Assembly: GCA_041395945.1 (NCBI GenBank)
Contig: JAWKZN010000001.1
Coordinates: 2,542,001 to 2,606,000 of the forward strand
Direction: 5' to 3'
Origin: Pseudomonadales bacterium
GTDB lineage: Bacteria > Pseudomonadota > Gammaproteobacteria > Pseudomonadales > Azotimanducaceae
Length of the DNA: 64,000 nucleotides
The notes under the pieces were generated by a model. The model was not told where the DNA came from and did no database searches. It was given only the letters and a program-made list of their open reading frames with translations. A program made the translations under genes and the position numbers. This document shows, piece after piece, positions 7,804 through 15,678 of the stretch; the first letter of the stretch is position 1; each line of letters begins with the position of its first letter.

Positions 7804-7989
7804 ATGGACGATGATACTGACCTCCTTACCTACGATACCTACAGCGAAGATGGCTCCTGGGGTTTTCGCGTGTACGATGATGAGTGGATACTTATCAAAG
7901 ATTCCGGACTCAACTTTGATTCTGACTCCGAATCCGCCAGCGAGGCGAGACAATGGATAGCTAGGTCAGGGTGGATTCAAGGTAGTTGA
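7804..7989 (+). CDS. Small acidic protein of unknown function
   Basis: This encodes 61 aa, strongly acidic (MDDDTDLLTYD; DSDSESASEA) and rich in Trp and Tyr, with no export signal. An excellent GGAGG at 7795-7799 precedes the ATG with correct spacing, the best translation signal in this part of the cargo. The gene ends 16 bp from the convergent OLD nuclease gene. Small acidic proteins of this kind include DNA mimics and anti-restriction proteins, but there is no sequence evidence here beyond charge. Confidence 0.7.
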   Translation: MDDDTDLLTYDTYSEDGSWGFRVYDDEWILIKDSGLNFDSDSESASEARQWIARSGWIQGS

Positions 7990-8004
7990 TGTTTCTGCTC
8001 GGCA

Positions 8005-10131
8005 CTAATCAACGAAAACTGTGAATGCATTTGTCCAGGCATCTTCGATCTTTGCATCAACCGTTAGTTTTCGTAGTCGGCGCTTGAAATCCGTAGCCAG
8101 GACCACCTTCCAGCCGTCAGGAAGATCAATAACGTGCTTCTTTGCGAAGTTTTCAATTTGAGGAACTATCGCAAGAGATGGGTCATAGACATCTTCAAAC
8201 TCTTCATCAGATTCGACAGGGCGTAAGAAACTTCGTGATGCAATCCCTGCTAAAAGCGACCCGGACGCAAGGTCTTCCATCTCCGCTTCTGGGATAGAAC
8301 AGAAATCACCAACTTGCCTGACCCTGTTTCCCACCCCTTTGTAGGGACCAGATAGCAACCTTTCTTTCAGGGAGTTTCCCGGACTATCCGAATCAACAAA
8401 CACAGTAGGAAGTTCTTCATCCTTAGCTGTAACTATAGAAACAACAGCCGCAACACCTTTCGTACCTGTACCGCCAGCTGGCAAGAAAACGATGTCTTTG
8501 TCAGGTGAAATTCGACCTCTTCCAATGAGGTAATTTTTTATCGCGGTCAGATACCTCTGATCGGATACACCTTCAACCACAATCGGCAAACATCCGAGTA
8601 GAAAAGTGTCGGACACACTTAGGCCGAGTGCAACGTGTACGGCATAAATCGATTTCTCGGCGGACGGAAACTTTGGATTGGACCTAAGATCTGGGGACAC
8701 TACGGTCTTTCCGAATTCATTGATGTACACAGCACGCACCTGATCAAGCTTATCCGGCTCAACGAGGAAAGGTGAGTGGGTCGTAAAAAGGACCTGATTC
8801 GTAAGTCCTTCAAAGAACTGGGACAAGTCTCGCTGCGCGAGCGGATGCAATGAAAGACCCGCTTCGTCTAAGAGCAGAATCGTATCGACGTGTGCGTCTC
8901 GACTTTCGACCAAAAACACCAAGTAGAAGCTAAAAAACCACTGCAGCCCCGTGCTTCTTCCCTCAAGTTCGATTTCTTCCGGTCGAATTGCGTCAGATAC
9001 CCAAATCCTGAAGTGATTGCCATCGGCATTGAAGCGGAACCGATAGTCTCCCTGTTTCCACCACTCCCTGAACCTACTAGTAAGTTGAGTGGAAGCTGAA
9101 GTTAATAGGATTTCTCGTTCCTTTTTCTTCTCAGCGTCAGCCTCTATTACTTCTTGGCTCAGTTCACCTTGGCTGGCTTCTACTCCCAACTCTAAGATTT
9201 CCCTAGGACTAAGCTGAACAAACTCGAACAAGACCTTGAGTGTGCGCGATTTTGCAGCCTCCCTCTCTCCAAGATCTTCACGGGTCAGGTTCTCGATAAC
9301 GTGCGGAAGATAGATTTCTGAGTCCAGATTGCCGTAGTTAGAGTAGTAAACAAATTTCGGAATCTGGGGGAATACATGTTTCCAGAGCCCATCCACACTT
9401 GTAGGCGGTGGTCGGGATAGTTCTGACATAAGGTGGGCCGTTTGTTCCACTAGCGTATCGAAAATAGGGGTGATTTTTGATGTCTTCGCTGCCTGCTCCT
9501 TATCAATGGAAAGGTAAGCTAACCTCTTGGATAACTCGGTCGAGTCTATTGGAGAGTCACCGAGTTTCCGGGTTGTGCTCGTAACAGCTTCGATCATTCG
9601 GTCTCTCAGATCACCTTCGCTCTGAAACGGTTCTACTTTCTGCAAATCAGCCACAGCTCTATCGGCAAGTTGCTTTAATCTCGTAGGATCGATGGATCTC
9701 GGAACATCGCAGTTGGGAAAACTCCACGTGTATTTACCATCGAAGGATCGGCTGATTTCTAGAAGATCGAACCCCGCAGCAGGGAAGCCAGTTTTTTCTT
9801 CTATTTCCCCTGCCAGGTGCGGGTCGATTGCGAATCGGGCAGTGATGAAAGTGGGTTTCTTTTCCAGTACTCGAAACTCGTGGTATCTGTCACGTGGGAA
9901 GTCTGCTATCGGATCGATATCCCCTTCTCTTGCCGGATTTAGCTTCCATAGCGATACAAGAAGATTCGATTTTCCAGATTCATTTATTCCCACTAGCGCG
10001 GTCACGTCATCTACGTCAATCCATCCACTATCTACAATCGATCGAAAGTTGCGGGTACGGAACCCTAATAGTTTCTGAGCCAATGCCTCACCCCTACTTT
10101 TGAGTCCACCAATTCGAATGTTGCTGACCAA
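8005..10131 (-). CDS. OLD-family ATPase/TOPRIM nuclease, probable defence protein
   Basis: This 708-aa protein joins an ABC-type ATPase with a C-terminal TOPRIM domain, the layout of OLD (overcoming lysogenization defect) nucleases. The Walker A GINESGKSN is at residues 48-56, and the Walker B ILLLDEAG carries D422/E423. An HSPFLV element follows the nucleotide domain. The TOPRIM glutamate is E520 (VVEGVSDQ) and the DxD pair is D580/D582 (FVDSDS). Relatives include phage P2 Old and GajA of Gabija; no UvrD-like GajB partner is seen, so this looks like a class 1 solitary OLD. The start is uncertain: TTG 10131, or TTG 10083 behind GGGGTGAGG. A TATTAT -10-like box lies at 10184-10189. The gene is also directly downstream of tRNA-Asn on the same strand. 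Confidence 0.9.
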   Translation of the reverse strand: MVSNIRIGGLKSRGEALAQKLLGFRTRNFRSIVDSGWIDVDDVTALVGINESGKSNLLVSLWKLNPAREGDIDPIADFPRDRYHEFRVLEKKPTFITARFAIDPHLAGEIEEKTGFPAAGFDLLEISRSFDGKYTWSFPNCDVPRSIDPTRLKQLADRAVADLQKVEPFQSEGDLRDRMIEAVTSTTRKLGDSPIDSTELSKRLAYLSIDKEQAAKTSKITPIFDTLVEQTAHLMSELSRPPPTSVDGLWKHVFPQIPKFVYYSNYGNLDSEIYLPHVIENLTREDLGEREAAKSRTLKVLFEFVQLSPREILELGVEASQGELSQEVIEADAEKKKEREILLTSASTQLTSRFREWWKQGDYRFRFNADGNHFRIWVSDAIRPEEIELEGRSTGLQWFFSFYLVFLVESRDAHVDTILLLDEAGLSLHPLAQRDLSQFFEGLTNQVLFTTHSPFLVEPDKLDQVRAVYINEFGKTVVSPDLRSNPKFPSAEKSIYAVHVALGLSVSDTFLLGCLPIVVEGVSDQRYLTAIKNYLIGRGRISPDKDIVFLPAGGTGTKGVAAVVSIVTAKDEELPTVFVDSDSPGNSLKERLLSGPYKGVGNRVRQVGDFCSIPEAEMEDLASGSLLAGIASRSFLRPVESDEEFEDVYDPSLAIVPQIENFAKKHVIDLPDGWKVVLATDFKRRLRKLTVDAKIEDAWTNAFTVFVD

Positions 10132-10218
10132 AGGCGAGTGGCGACCGTCGAGACGGGCGGCTGCCTTCGAATGACAAAGTAGGATAATAGACTTTGCGGA
10201 ACAATAAAGATTAACGAT

Positions 10219-10231
10219 GGCGCTCAGCGCC
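10219..10231 (-). other. Short hairpin between tRNA-Asn and the OLD gene
   Basis: GGCGC/GCGCC form a 5-bp stem with a 3-nt loop. The bases that follow on the minus strand are AT-rich, but no uninterrupted T run is present. It might act as a weak terminator or attenuator of transcription leaving the tRNA gene. Confidence 0.3.
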
Positions 10232-10252
10232 GTTACCCTCTGCGTTACCCAC
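10231..10252. promoter_or_regulatory. Putative integrase arm-type sites, right end
   Basis: Two direct copies of CGTTACCC (10231-10238 and 10243-10250) share the GTTACCC word found inverted at the left end (342-348 and 361-367). They lie between the OLD gene and the right attachment repeat, as expected for arm sites on the opposite side of a tyrosine-recombinase intasome. Assignment is inferred from position and repetition. Confidence 0.5.
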
Positions 10253-10297
10253 AGAAGTTAGATGTAAGTAGGCACTTACGGTAAACGGCACGATAGA

Positions 10298-10345
10298 TGG
10301 CTCCGCCTGCTGGGCTCGAACCAGCGACCCGCTGATTAACAGTCA
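10298..10345 (-). repeat. Right attachment repeat within tRNA-Asn
   Basis: This is the second copy of the 48-bp repeat at 172-219, with two mismatches. It coincides with the 3' two-thirds of the intact tRNA-Asn gene, so integration reconstitutes a functional tRNA at this end. Confidence 0.9.
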
Positions 10346-10373
10346 GCTGCTCTACCAACTGAGCTAAGGCGGA
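10298..10373 (-). tRNA. tRNA-Asn (anticodon GTT)
   Basis: A 76-nt cloverleaf is read on the minus strand. The acceptor stem pairs TCCGCCT with AGGCGGA, followed by the discriminator G and an encoded CCA. The D-arm contains AGCTCAGTTGGTAGAGC, the anticodon loop is CTGTTAA with GTT, and the T-arm is GCTGG-TTCGAGC-CCAGC. The gene is intact although it is the integration target, because the element supplies an equivalent 3' end. Confidence 0.97.
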
Positions 10374-10412
10374 ATAGAACTCGTCGCCCGGGGGTCTGCC
10401 GGGCGGAGGCGT

Positions 10413-10440
10413 AGTTTACTGCCCAAGGGGGCAAATTCAA
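10413..10440 (-). promoter_or_regulatory. Putative promoter of tRNA-Asn
   Basis: On the minus strand, TTGAAT (10440-10435) and TAAACT (10418-10413) are separated by 16 bp, and each matches the sigma-70 consensus at 4 of 6 positions. A very GC-rich discriminator and leader follow, typical of stringently controlled stable-RNA promoters. The leader contains a CCCGG/CCGGG hairpin at about 10386-10405. Confidence 0.5.
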
Positions 10441-10482
10441 GCACGAGGGCCGATCCGCGGGTTTCAGGCGTCCAGAGCCCGT

Positions 10483-12330
10483 CTACCTGGCCTTCATCTC
10501 CCCCCGCAGGGTCTCCACCAGGGCGCCGAACTGCTCCCGGTTGTCATCGCTCAGCTCAGCCAGCACCTCATGGGCACGCAACAGCCGCAGCTGCTGGTGA
10601 TCGAGGGTCGACGACTTCAGATCGAGAGCGACCCGTTTTTCCGGTATCTCGACGGCATCTTCGCTGATGTTCGCCAGCACGATCTTCATGCTCAGCTCTT
10701 CGAAGTCTTCCCGGAGATTGGCTCCCACATTCTGCAGGAGCACAGATCCGTCGGCCGCACTCGCCTGCTGGATGATCTCGTGCAGTGTGCCGAGCATGGT
10801 GCTGTCGAGATATTCGCAGCGGGCCAGATCGATCACCAGGTTGCGCTTGGATTCGACCACCGCCATGGCGGTGTCGAAGAGAATCTGCCCGTAGAACCAG
10901 GTGAGGCGCCCTTCGAGCATGACGATTGTGGTGTCTGCTGTCTCCGCATAGCTGATGCCCGGCTCGGCACCCGCCGGCGCAGAGAGGAGGTTCAGGTCAA
11001 CGGCAGAGTCGTTGAAAATACTGGCACCGGAACTTGCAGAGAGCAGCACAAGAGTGACGTCGTCGCAGTCATGGCGCGCTTTGCGATGGGTGACTTCCAG
11101 CAGCATCTTTTCAAGCACGTGAGGATCGCCGACAAACTGATCCAGGCTGTCTGCGATGTAGCGGACCGTGGGAGTCGCCTCACAGATATCAAACAGTCCA
11201 TCCGTATACAGCAGCAGTTTGTCGCCTTCCTGCAGCAGCAGTTCCCGCTCCTCATAGCTTGCATCCGCCTCGAGGCCGAGCGCGGGACCCGTGTGCTCGA
11301 TCTCTTCCAGTGTGCCATCGGAACGCACACACAACAGCGGCGGATGTCCGGCGGAGGCCACAATCAGCTTGCGTTCGACGGTGTCCAGCAGGCAGCAGGC
11401 CGCGGTGACGAATACGCCTGGTGCCGGCTGATTCGCCAGCAGCGACGCGTTGATCTGAGCCAGTGCAGCGGCGGGCCGGTGGGGCTCTCCGGTAGTCTCA
11501 TCCTTGAGGTGCAGATGGTGTTTGAACAGTACCGAGAGCATGGCCGCGCTGACCCCGTGGCCGGAAGCATCGGCAATCACCAGGGCGAGATAGCGATCTC
11601 CGATGGTCATCACATCATAGAGATCACCGCCGATGGTATGGCCGGGCCGATAGAGACTGTGGACATTGAAGTTCGCAAGCGAAGGTATTTCGTGGGGCAG
11701 CAGCGAGCGCTGGATGATCTCGGCCCGATGCAGATCGCGCTCGATCACGCTGGCCTGACCTTCGAGCATCCGCACCAGCGCGGTGAGTTCGCCTCGGGAT
11801 TTCTTGAGCTGCCTGTTACGGTTCTCCAGGCGCCGCACGGTGCGTTGCAGTTCGAGCTGTGCGATGACCTGACGGGAAAGCGCCTTCAGCGTCTCAGCCT
11901 GCGCCGGGGTCAGCTTCCTCGGCTTTCTGTCAATGACACAAAGAGTTCCCAGCGCATGGCCTTCCGAGGTAACCAGCGGAGCACCGGCGTAAAAGCGCAC
12001 CCCAGGATCGGAAAGAACCAGCGGATTGTCCGCGAAACGCTCATCCCGGGTAGCATCCTCAACCACCAGCAGTGAATCGGGTTGCAGTATGGCGTGGGCA
12101 CAGAAGGCGACCTCTCGCGGCGTCTCCTGGGCATCGACACCCAGGTGCGATTTGAACCACTGGCGATGTTCATCGACCAGACTGATCACTGCTATGGGTG
12201 TTTCACACACTTGTGAGGCGAGGAAACTGATGTCGTCGTAGGCCTGTTCGGGCAGCGTGTCGAGGATCGCGTAATCCTGCAACGCGGCCAGACGTTCGAT
12301 CTCCTCATTCGGCGGAGGTGCGGGTCTCAT
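10483..12330 (-). CDS. GAF-PP2C(SpoIIE)-STAS phosphatase, regulator of partner switching
   Basis: This 615-aa cytoplasmic protein has three signalling modules. An N-terminal GAF domain (about 20-165) senses a ligand. After a coiled-coil-like linker (about 165-205) comes an SpoIIE-type PP2C serine phosphatase (about 205-430) with metal-binding motifs GGDLYD, DASGHG and YTDG. A C-terminal STAS-like domain (about 465-565) follows, with LDSTMLG at the position where anti-sigma antagonists carry the phosphorylatable Ser. Phosphatase and STAS target are normally separate proteins in partner-switch systems; here they are fused, so self-regulation is likely. A helical tail ends the protein. No HATPase_c anti-sigma kinase is adjacent. 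Upstream context is AT-rich, with the ATG close to a possible -10. Confidence 0.9.
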   Translation of the reverse strand: MRPAPPPNEEIERLAALQDYAILDTLPEQAYDDISFLASQVCETPIAVISLVDEHRQWFKSHLGVDAQETPREVAFCAHAILQPDSLLVVEDATRDERFADNPLVLSDPGVRFYAGAPLVTSEGHALGTLCVIDRKPRKLTPAQAETLKALSRQVIAQLELQRTVRRLENRNRQLKKSRGELTALVRMLEGQASVIERDLHRAEIIQRSLLPHEIPSLANFNVHSLYRPGHTIGGDLYDVMTIGDRYLALVIADASGHGVSAAMLSVLFKHHLHLKDETTGEPHRPAAALAQINASLLANQPAPGVFVTAACCLLDTVERKLIVASAGHPPLLCVRSDGTLEEIEHTGPALGLEADASYEERELLLQEGDKLLLYTDGLFDICEATPTVRYIADSLDQFVGDPHVLEKMLLEVTHRKARHDCDDVTLVLLSASSGASIFNDSAVDLNLLSAPAGAEPGISYAETADTTIVMLEGRLTWFYGQILFDTAMAVVESKRNLVIDLARCEYLDSTMLGTLHEIIQQASAADGSVLLQNVGANLREDFEELSMKIVLANISEDAVEIPEKRVALDLKSSTLDHQQLRLLRAHEVLAELSDDNREQFGALVETLRGEMKAR

Positions 12331-12362
12331 GGGCTTAAGTTAAATCAATTTCCCTGAATTAG

Positions 12363-14303
12363 CTAAGACTGATTCCCGGCTCGCGACAAACGACTTTCAA
12401 ACAGGTAGGGCGCAAGCGTCTGCTGGGCCTGGATCCGGTATTTGTGCCAGCGGCCGCCGCCGTAATAGGCGAGACTCCCCGGCTCTGCCTCGCCGTGGCC
12501 GTTGTAATAAGTGATGCAGTCGCGCAGCGGCCGGGTCATCTGATCGGCCCTGCGGCAGTGCTCCGCATAGGCATCTTCTGGCTCGGCTGCCACATCCACA
12601 ATGGCCGCCCCTCGATCCCGCATCGTGGACAGCATCCACACGATGTAGTCACCGTGCTCTTCTATGGCGTTTGTGAAGTTGAAACTGCCGCCTCCACCCT
12701 GTGGACCGGACACAATAAACAGATTGGGGAAACCCCGGCTGTGAATACCAAGAAACGTCTTAGTCCCTTCGGTCTGCCATTTGTTCCTCAGAGTCTGCCC
12801 ATTTCGACCAGCGATCATGTTGAAAGTGGACGTGGCCATCCACTCGAAACCTGTGGCATAGATCAGTACATCGAGAGGGTATTCGACGCCATCGTGAACC
12901 ACTCCGTGCGCATTGATCTGCCGCACGCCGCGCGGCGCGGTGTCTACGAGTTTGACGTGGGGCAGATTGAAAGTCGGCAGGTATTCGTCATGAAAAGTCG
13001 GCCGCTTACACCCATAGGGGTAGTAAGGCTTGAGCGCTGCGGCGGTTACGGGGTCCTCTACGATGGCATCCACCCGTGCACGGATCTGTTCCATGATGCG
13101 GAAGTTCGTTTCGAGCTGCTTCTGGATCAGTTCCTCTGCGGTGAGTTCCCGCTCGTACTCCCTGCGCTCCTTGTAGTCCTCCACCCTGCCGGCGAGGAAG
13201 TCGTCGTTGGCCTTGAGTGCCGTGCGCCCCTCTGAGATCTTTGCGAACCTCGCCCGGCGGGCTTTGGCCCAACCCGGCTCCCGGGACCAGGCGTCGGCCT
13301 CCTCCGCCGTCGTCGCGCGCTGATCGCGCACGTCAATCGATGAAGGGGTGCGCTGGAAGACATAAAGTTCTCCCACGATCTTCGCGATCTCGGGTATCAC
13401 CTGCACTGCGGTCGCACCGGTGCCGATGATGCCGACCCGCTTTCCCCGCAGATCGATGTCATAGTTCCAGCGCGAGGTGTGGAAGGCGTCCCCCTGGAAT
13501 GTCTCCATGCCTTCGATACGGGCCAGCTTTGGTGTTGTCAGGATGCCGTTGGCGAGCACTACGAAGCGGGCGCGCATGCGATCACCGCGATCCGTGCTCA
13601 CCGTCCAGCGCCCGGCTGCTTCATCCCATTCGGTCCGCTCGACGGTGGTGTGAAACAGGGCGTGATCGTAGAAGCTGAACTTCTCGGCCATCTTCTGGCA
13701 GTACTCCATGATCTCGAAGCCCGCCGCGAACTTCATCGTGGGCACGTACTCCATCTCTTCGAGCAGCGGCAGATAGCTGTAGGACTCCACATCACAGGCA
13801 ATTCCCGGATAACGGTTCCAGTACCAGGTGCCGCCGACATCGCCACCCTTTTCACAGAAGCGCACATCCTCGAATCCGGCGGCCTTGAGCTTGTGCCAGA
13901 GCAGCAGACCGGCGAAGCCGGCACCCACCACGAGGATTTCACACTCATCGTCAAGCGCTTCCCTGGGTACCGGGTCAGCGGAGTAGACGTCTTCGAGATA
14001 GCGGCTGAACTCACCCTCCATGGCCATGTAATCCGCGGCACCCGCCCGGGATTCCTTGAACTCGCGGTAGCGGGCCTGTTCCGCCGCGTTGAAAACAGCA
14101 CCGGGTGGCGGCGGCGGGAGGATTTTCAGAGATTCGTCGCTGATCACCGAATAACCCTTGCCCGCGATCCGCTCAGAGGCCGGTGCGGCGCGGGTATTGA
14201 AGACCTTCAGCCCGCTGACCGGATCGGTGCGGACCGCCGGTGTCCGGGTATCGGTGTTGCCTGCTTCCATCTGACCCAGCCCTTGTACATTGATGCGGCA
14301 CAT
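12363..14303 (-). CDS. FAD-dependent Baeyer-Villiger-type monooxygenase
   Basis: This 646-aa class B flavoprotein monooxygenase has an FAD-binding GAGFAGL Rossmann motif near residue 125, GGTWYWNRYPGIACD, and the Baeyer-Villiger fingerprint FxGxxxHTSRW (FQGDAFHTSRW). The NADPH-binding GTGATAVQ follows. A roughly 110-residue N-terminal extension precedes the first Rossmann fold, as in the long hydroxyacetophenone/steroid monooxygenase subgroup. It likely inserts oxygen next to a ketone in a cyclic or aromatic substrate. ATG 14303 is taken; ATG 14270 is an alternative. It diverges from a CaiB-type CoA-transferase gene, and both fit catabolism of terpenoid, steroid or aliphatic compounds. The exact substrate cannot be read from sequence. 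Confidence 0.9.
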   Translation of the reverse strand: MCRINVQGLGQMEAGNTDTRTPAVRTDPVSGLKVFNTRAAPASERIAGKGYSVISDESLKILPPPPPGAVFNAAEQARYREFKESRAGAADYMAMEGEFSRYLEDVYSADPVPREALDDECEILVVGAGFAGLLLWHKLKAAGFEDVRFCEKGGDVGGTWYWNRYPGIACDVESYSYLPLLEEMEYVPTMKFAAGFEIMEYCQKMAEKFSFYDHALFHTTVERTEWDEAAGRWTVSTDRGDRMRARFVVLANGILTTPKLARIEGMETFQGDAFHTSRWNYDIDLRGKRVGIIGTGATAVQVIPEIAKIVGELYVFQRTPSSIDVRDQRATTAEEADAWSREPGWAKARRARFAKISEGRTALKANDDFLAGRVEDYKERREYERELTAEELIQKQLETNFRIMEQIRARVDAIVEDPVTAAALKPYYPYGCKRPTFHDEYLPTFNLPHVKLVDTAPRGVRQINAHGVVHDGVEYPLDVLIYATGFEWMATSTFNMIAGRNGQTLRNKWQTEGTKTFLGIHSRGFPNLFIVSGPQGGGGSFNFTNAIEEHGDYIVWMLSTMRDRGAAIVDVAAEPEDAYAEHCRRADQMTRPLRDCITYYNGHGEAEPGSLAYYGGGRWHKYRIQAQQTLAPYLFESRLSRAGNQS

Positions 14304-14397
14304 GGAATCTTAGCGCAGGGGAGGGGCTGAGCGGAGCGGATATGCATGCGCCTGTACCCCCCTGAACCGACAGATCGGGAAGCGGGGAGAGACCATC

Positions 14398-15609
14398 ATG
14401 AGCAGAACCATAGAGCTGAACCAGCCGGCTACCGGCCCGCTTGCCGGGGTGAAAGTGGTCGATTTCACCGCTATCTACTCCGGCCCCATCGCCACTGCGA
14501 TCCTCGGAGATCAGGGCGCGGATGTGGTGAAGATCGAGGCTGCTGATGGCGACCTCATGCGCCGGGGTCGGCCCTCGCGCAACCGGGTATCGGGTGCCTT
14601 TGCGATGATGAACCGCAATAAACGCTCGATCGTGCTGGATGTCCGCAAGGATGAAGGCCACGCCGTCGCGATGAAGCTGCTCAAAGACGCGGATGTGCTG
14701 GTGGAAAACTTCCGACCCGGTGTCATGCAGCGTCTGCGGCTCGGTTACGGGGAAGTCAGCGCCCGCAATCCACGCATCATCTACCTGTCCATCAACGGCG
14801 TGGGCGCTACGGGTCCCTATGCCAAACGGCGCATGTACGACGCAGTGATCCAGGCCATTTCCGGAATGGCGTCGATTCAGGCCGACATGGAGACCGGCAA
14901 ACCCCAGATGATCAACACCCTCGCCTGCGACAAGATCACCTCACTCACCGCAGCACAGAGCGTGGCGGCAGCGCTCTACGCCCGGGAAAAAACAGGCAAA
15001 GGCCAGTACATCGAATTGAGCATGCTCGACGCCAGCCTCCACTTCCTGTGGCCGGATGGATTCAGCAATTTCACCTTCCTCGGTGAGGGTGTGGAAAGTG
15101 CGCCCTACCTTGATCACAGCCAGTTCGTACGCGCCACGGCGGACGGCTATGTGGCGGTTATGCCGGTGAAGGCCGCCGAATGGGAAGGCGCGTTTCGCGC
15201 ATTAGATCTGCCGAATCTCTACGAAGACGAGCGCTTCGCCTCCCTGGACGCACGCCTCGCCAACATGGCCCTGTGGCAGGACATCATCAACGCCGCTTAC
15301 GCCAGATTCACCACCGAGGAAATCTGTGCGCGCCTGGAAAGCGAGGATGTGCCCTACTCCCACATCAACGATCGCCCTGTCGTCCCGGACGACCCGCAGA
15401 TCGACGCCATGGACGCACTGCACCATTTCGAGCATCCCGTCGGCGGTCCCATGCGCCAGCCGCGTCCGCCAGCCCAGTTTCACGGCACCCCGTCAAACCT
15501 GCGCCTGGCCTCGCCGGAGATGGGCGAACACGGCGCCGACATCCTGGCTGCCCTCGGCTACGACGCCGCACAGATCACCGCGCTCCGGGAGCAGGGCATC
15601 CTCGGCTAA
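14398..15609 (+). CDS. CaiB/BaiF-family CoA-transferase
   Basis: This 403-aa class III CoA-transferase has typical landmarks: the N-terminal PLAGVKVVDFT strand, GADVVKIEA, RNKRSIVLDVRKDEG, VENFRPGVM, and a catalytic-domain segment GQYIELSMLDASLHF. Enzymes of this family move CoA between carboxylic acids (formyl-CoA:oxalate, carnitine, bile-acid or succinyl-CoA:aryl-acid reactions). GGGGAGAG 5-12 bp upstream supports ATG 14398. It is divergent from the monooxygenase gene with a 94-bp gap, suggesting shared control of a degradation pathway. The acid substrate is unknown. Confidence 0.92.
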   Translation: MSRTIELNQPATGPLAGVKVVDFTAIYSGPIATAILGDQGADVVKIEAADGDLMRRGRPSRNRVSGAFAMMNRNKRSIVLDVRKDEGHAVAMKLLKDADVLVENFRPGVMQRLRLGYGEVSARNPRIIYLSINGVGATGPYAKRRMYDAVIQAISGMASIQADMETGKPQMINTLACDKITSLTAAQSVAAALYAREKTGKGQYIELSMLDASLHFLWPDGFSNFTFLGEGVESAPYLDHSQFVRATADGYVAVMPVKAAEWEGAFRALDLPNLYEDERFASLDARLANMALWQDIINAAYARFTTEEICARLESEDVPYSHINDRPVVPDDPQIDAMDALHHFEHPVGGPMRQPRPPAQFHGTPSNLRLASPEMGEHGADILAALGYDAAQITALREQGILG

Positions 15610-15678
15610 CGGCGTATCGCACGGTCGATGAGCTCTCCGGGAACCGGGCAGGGTAAAGCGCTCACACGTGACCGCCAC

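Larger units (their letters stand above)
172..10345. mobile_element. Integrative element in tRNA-Asn with HUH replication initiator and OLD nuclease cargo
   Basis: The element is bounded by a 48-bp direct repeat (172-219 and 10298-10345) of the 3' part of tRNA-Asn. It encodes a tyrosine integrase, an AlpA-like regulator, a gpA-type HUH replication initiator and cargo. The cargo comprises a TS-N-like small protein, two exported proteins, small ORFs and an OLD-family nuclease. There are no capsid, terminase, relaxase/T4SS or reverse transcriptase genes. It therefore resembles a replicating integrative element or a phage-satellite-like island more than a prophage or ICE. The interior appears less GC-rich than the flanks. 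The integrase sits at the end distal to the intact tRNA and reads towards it, which is unlike most tRNA-borne islands. Confidence 0.88.

Noticed and set aside
4429..8004. Retron or CRISPR in the cargo region
   Set aside because: No reverse transcriptase gene, no regularly spaced repeats and no cas genes are visible.
8005..10131. Complete Gabija system
   Set aside because: The OLD nuclease alone is present; no UvrD-like GajB gene lies on either side.
172..10345. Prophage
   Set aside because: No capsid, tail, terminase, lysis or phage repressor genes; only integration and replication functions are seen.
10570..12075. 501-aa plus-strand frame
   Set aside because: It is antisense to the GAF-PP2C-STAS gene, has no domain, and arises from high GC codon bias.
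12444..13235. 263-aa plus-strand frame
   Set aside because: Antisense to the monooxygenase gene, which has clear FAD and Baeyer-Villiger motifs.
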